The notes under the pieces were generated by a model. The model was not told where the DNA came from. It ran no database searches and was given only the letters and a program-made list of their open reading frames with translations. A stretch of DNA of 64,000 nt from Hirudo medicinalis. Its lineage: Eukaryota; Annelida; Clitellata; Hirudinida; Hirudinidae. The translations under genes were made by a program, and so were the position numbers. The DNA lies in NCBI GenBank assembly GCA_011800805.1, contig MPNW01000108.1, positions 109,504 through 173,503 of the forward strand, in the 5' to 3' direction. Position 1 is the stretch's first letter. Every line of letters begins with the position of its first letter. Positions 61,909-64,000 of the stretch are shown here, piece after piece.

Positions 61909-64000
61909 ATGACGATGGATATCTCATTTTCCTGTCATAAGATGCTCTTGTCCACACTTGAAGAACATTTGGTTAAAATTGAAATTCACTGCGCTGATTT
62001 GGGTCTTCCATATTCAGAATTTGAAAAATTAAGTGAAATATGGATTAGGAGAATTCTGCGAAAAACTCTGGACTTTGAGAAGGATATAGGAATTTACAAA
62101 GATAAAGTAAAAAGTGAGATTCTGGAAAATATTGGAAAAGTTAATTTTTTTTGTGGTGAACTTAATCTCGATGCGAAGCCTTACTTGGTAAGAGTTTCTA
62201 TTTGATTTTTACGATTTTAAATTATATTTGAAATGGTATGAATTTGCAGTTTATAAAGTAGAAATTGGTTGCTTTTTGAATTAATTATTAATATGTTTTT
62301 AAATTAGCCTAGCAAACAGTCAAGCAGTTATGATGCTTTGCAATTTTTGAAGGAGCAAGTTTTTGTTCTTGGTGAAAAGAAAAAGGTGAAGTTATGAATA
62401 AATATGTATAAGCAATTAATGTTGTAATTAGTGACTTTGATATCAATTTTTGAAATAATTTATTTTGTTTGCAACATTTTGATCATGGTTATTGAATTAT
62501 TGTAGACAATTGAATTAGAAGAGTTCACTAAGCTCCAGAATTACTTCCTCAGTCTCATTAAAGTTTTAAAAAAGGAAGCTTTGGATCAATCTGAAAAGTA
62601 CATCACAGAATTTACAAGCAAGAGCCATGGTGATTTTCCCATGGAACTTGTAAAGACAAGCATTAAAAAGGTTTACAAATGCTGTAACTTTTTTGATTCA
62701 CTTCAAATTTAATCACATTAGTAAAAAAAATCATTTAAAATGTGATTTTTTTTTTAAGCTGGAAGACTTAAAGGAATTGAATAAAGAAAGGAGCACCAAA
62801 CTCCTTACTTCCATAAAGAATGTTCTATCAGTTCTTAGGATTCCCACTGAGACAGATTATTTGATAAACATTGCCGATCACAACGATCCAATTCTTTTCC
62901 AAATAGACACAGTGACTGAGGTATAATGATAATTGCAAATGCTTTCACATCTGCATATGATGTAAATCACTCTTCAATGTTTTCACAACAGCTACAGAAA
63001 AAACTCGATCATTATCTTGCAATCCGAAAATCTCAAATCAAAACATGTTTTGAGAATGTCAGGAAGGAAATCAAATGTCTCTGGGAAACTTGCAATCTCA
63101 GTGAAGAATACAAAAATTCTTGTAAGGCCATTTTTTCAGGTAGGAATTTCAGTTACTTGTCTCAATTTTATGATAATTAGGGTTAATGAACTGAGTGCAA
63201 TGTCATATTTTCCTTGTTTATTAATCTTAATTTTATTTAATTTGGTAGGTTATAAAATTAGGTATATCCTTGCATTCTGAGCGTAACGTCGTTTAATTTC
63301 ATAATCAATTTATATCAGAAAAATGTGAAAATGAAGAGGAACTCTGTGAACTGGAAGAGTATCTGTTCAAACTGCAGATGATTGCATCAAAGCTCATCTC
63401 CATTGACGAGAAAATCAAATCCCACTTAAATCAGTTTCAAGAATTGGAGGAAGTTGAAGTGAGACATTTTTTCTCATTATCCATAACATTCGTTCCATTA
63501 ATTCCATGATGATGTTGTTTCCTCCTTTGACAGGCAAGGTCGAACGATCCAGACAAGTTCCTCAACAGGGGTGGAAGGATGCTGAAAGATGAGGCACTAA
63601 AAAAGAAACTCCTTCATAGTTTGCCCAAGGTCAACCTTTCTCTGAATTTAACCTTAATTTAAAAAAATTTGTTTTAATTGCTTTTATTTGTTTCTTGTTT
63701 ATTTTGGTCAGGCAGAGGCTGAAATAATAAAAGAAATTGAATTGTTGAAGGAATCTGTAGATTTGAGCTTGAGACATGATCTCATGTCATTTGCAGATGA
63801 TTGTGACAACAGGTGGAAACTGTATCATGACAAAAAGAGCTTGGAAATTCAGACTCGGGTGGATTTACTTTGCTTTAGATTTTAATGAAATTAATTTTAT
63901 GAAAGCGCCTTCGTTCTTTTTAGCACAAGAATAAGATTGACACTTTGAACCAAGACTTGCGGTATGGCAGTAAACCTGCTCCTGTTGCTAAGAGACATGT
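61909..64000 (+). CDS. PRC1: PRC1/Ase1/MAP65-family microtubule-bundling protein (C-terminus outside the window)
   Basis: This family cross-links antiparallel microtubules in the spindle midzone and is needed for cytokinesis. Exons 61909-62187, 62308-62385, 62506-62670, 62759-62920, 62992-63139, 63319-63458, 63534-63629, 63712-63858 and 63924-64000 are in phase and give the first 430 residues. The protein is almost wholly helical and charged, as expected of the coiled-coil dimerisation and rod domains. Family signatures are RSNDPDKFLNRGGRMLKDEA, KKLLHSLPKAEAEI and, at the edge, DLRYGSKPAPVAKRHV, which corresponds to the junction where the spectrin-like microtubule-binding domain gives way to the basic C-terminal tail. 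ATG 61909 is the first in frame after AT-rich leader and begins MTMDISFSCHKMLLSTLEEH. Confidence 0.88.

Overview
The window is nuclear DNA of an AT-rich invertebrate animal. Genes are split into many short GT-AG exons, trinucleotide microsatellites are common, and remnants of LINEs, SINEs and hAT transposons sit in introns and between genes. A precursor at 2806-3376 carries a decapeptide-plus neurohormone, QAYHFSKGWLPG followed by KR. That is the annelid/mollusc form of gonadotropin-releasing hormone, so a lophotrochozoan, most likely an annelid, is the best guess. The genus is not resolved.

Layout: the 5' half of ribonucleotide reductase large subunit (minus, 1-1022); the GnRH precursor (minus, 2806-4085 with its 5' exon); a repeat-rich interval with a possible orphan exon and a tRNA-derived SINE (4.1-7.8 kb); mitochondrial elongation factor Ts (plus, 7809-9334), tail-to-tail with a TPR protein of the ribosomal-protein-uL4 chaperone type (minus, 9421-11307); a nonautonomous hAT element with a perfect 8-bp target duplication (12478-13005); a six-exon ankyrin-repeat gene (plus, 13983-27497) with a truncated LINE in its largest intron; an 18-exon IA-2/PTPRN-type receptor pseudophosphatase (minus, 28055-38245), with an R2-like LINE fragment in one intron; a 20-exon Venus-flytrap receptor tyrosine kinase (plus, 41961-53595), with a hAT remnant and an assembly gap in intron 1; TMEM267 (minus, 55026-55742); carnosine N-methyltransferase (plus, 56741-58888); a CR1/Jockey-like LINE remnant (minus, about 59350-61655); and the first 430 codons of a PRC1/Ase1/MAP65 microtubule bundler (plus, 61909 to the window end).

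The most unusual gene is the receptor kinase. I could join 20 exons in frame into a 1395-residue protein: signal peptide, a type II periplasmic-binding domain resembling glycine-betaine (OpuAC-like) binding proteins, a GABA-B-like Venus flytrap, one transmembrane helix and an apparently active tyrosine kinase. The last three parts define the invertebrate Venus kinase receptors. The tandem of two different bacterial-type ligand-binding folds on one receptor kinase is what deserves a second look.

Gene models were built by eye from conserved protein motifs, splice consensus and phase arithmetic. Each complete multi-exon model closes to a multiple of three. No transcript or database evidence was available. 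The genes are unrelated housekeeping, neuroendocrine and signalling loci and no functional cluster is implied, although GnRH, IA-2 (dense-core vesicles) and a Venus kinase receptor all belong to neuroendocrine biology.
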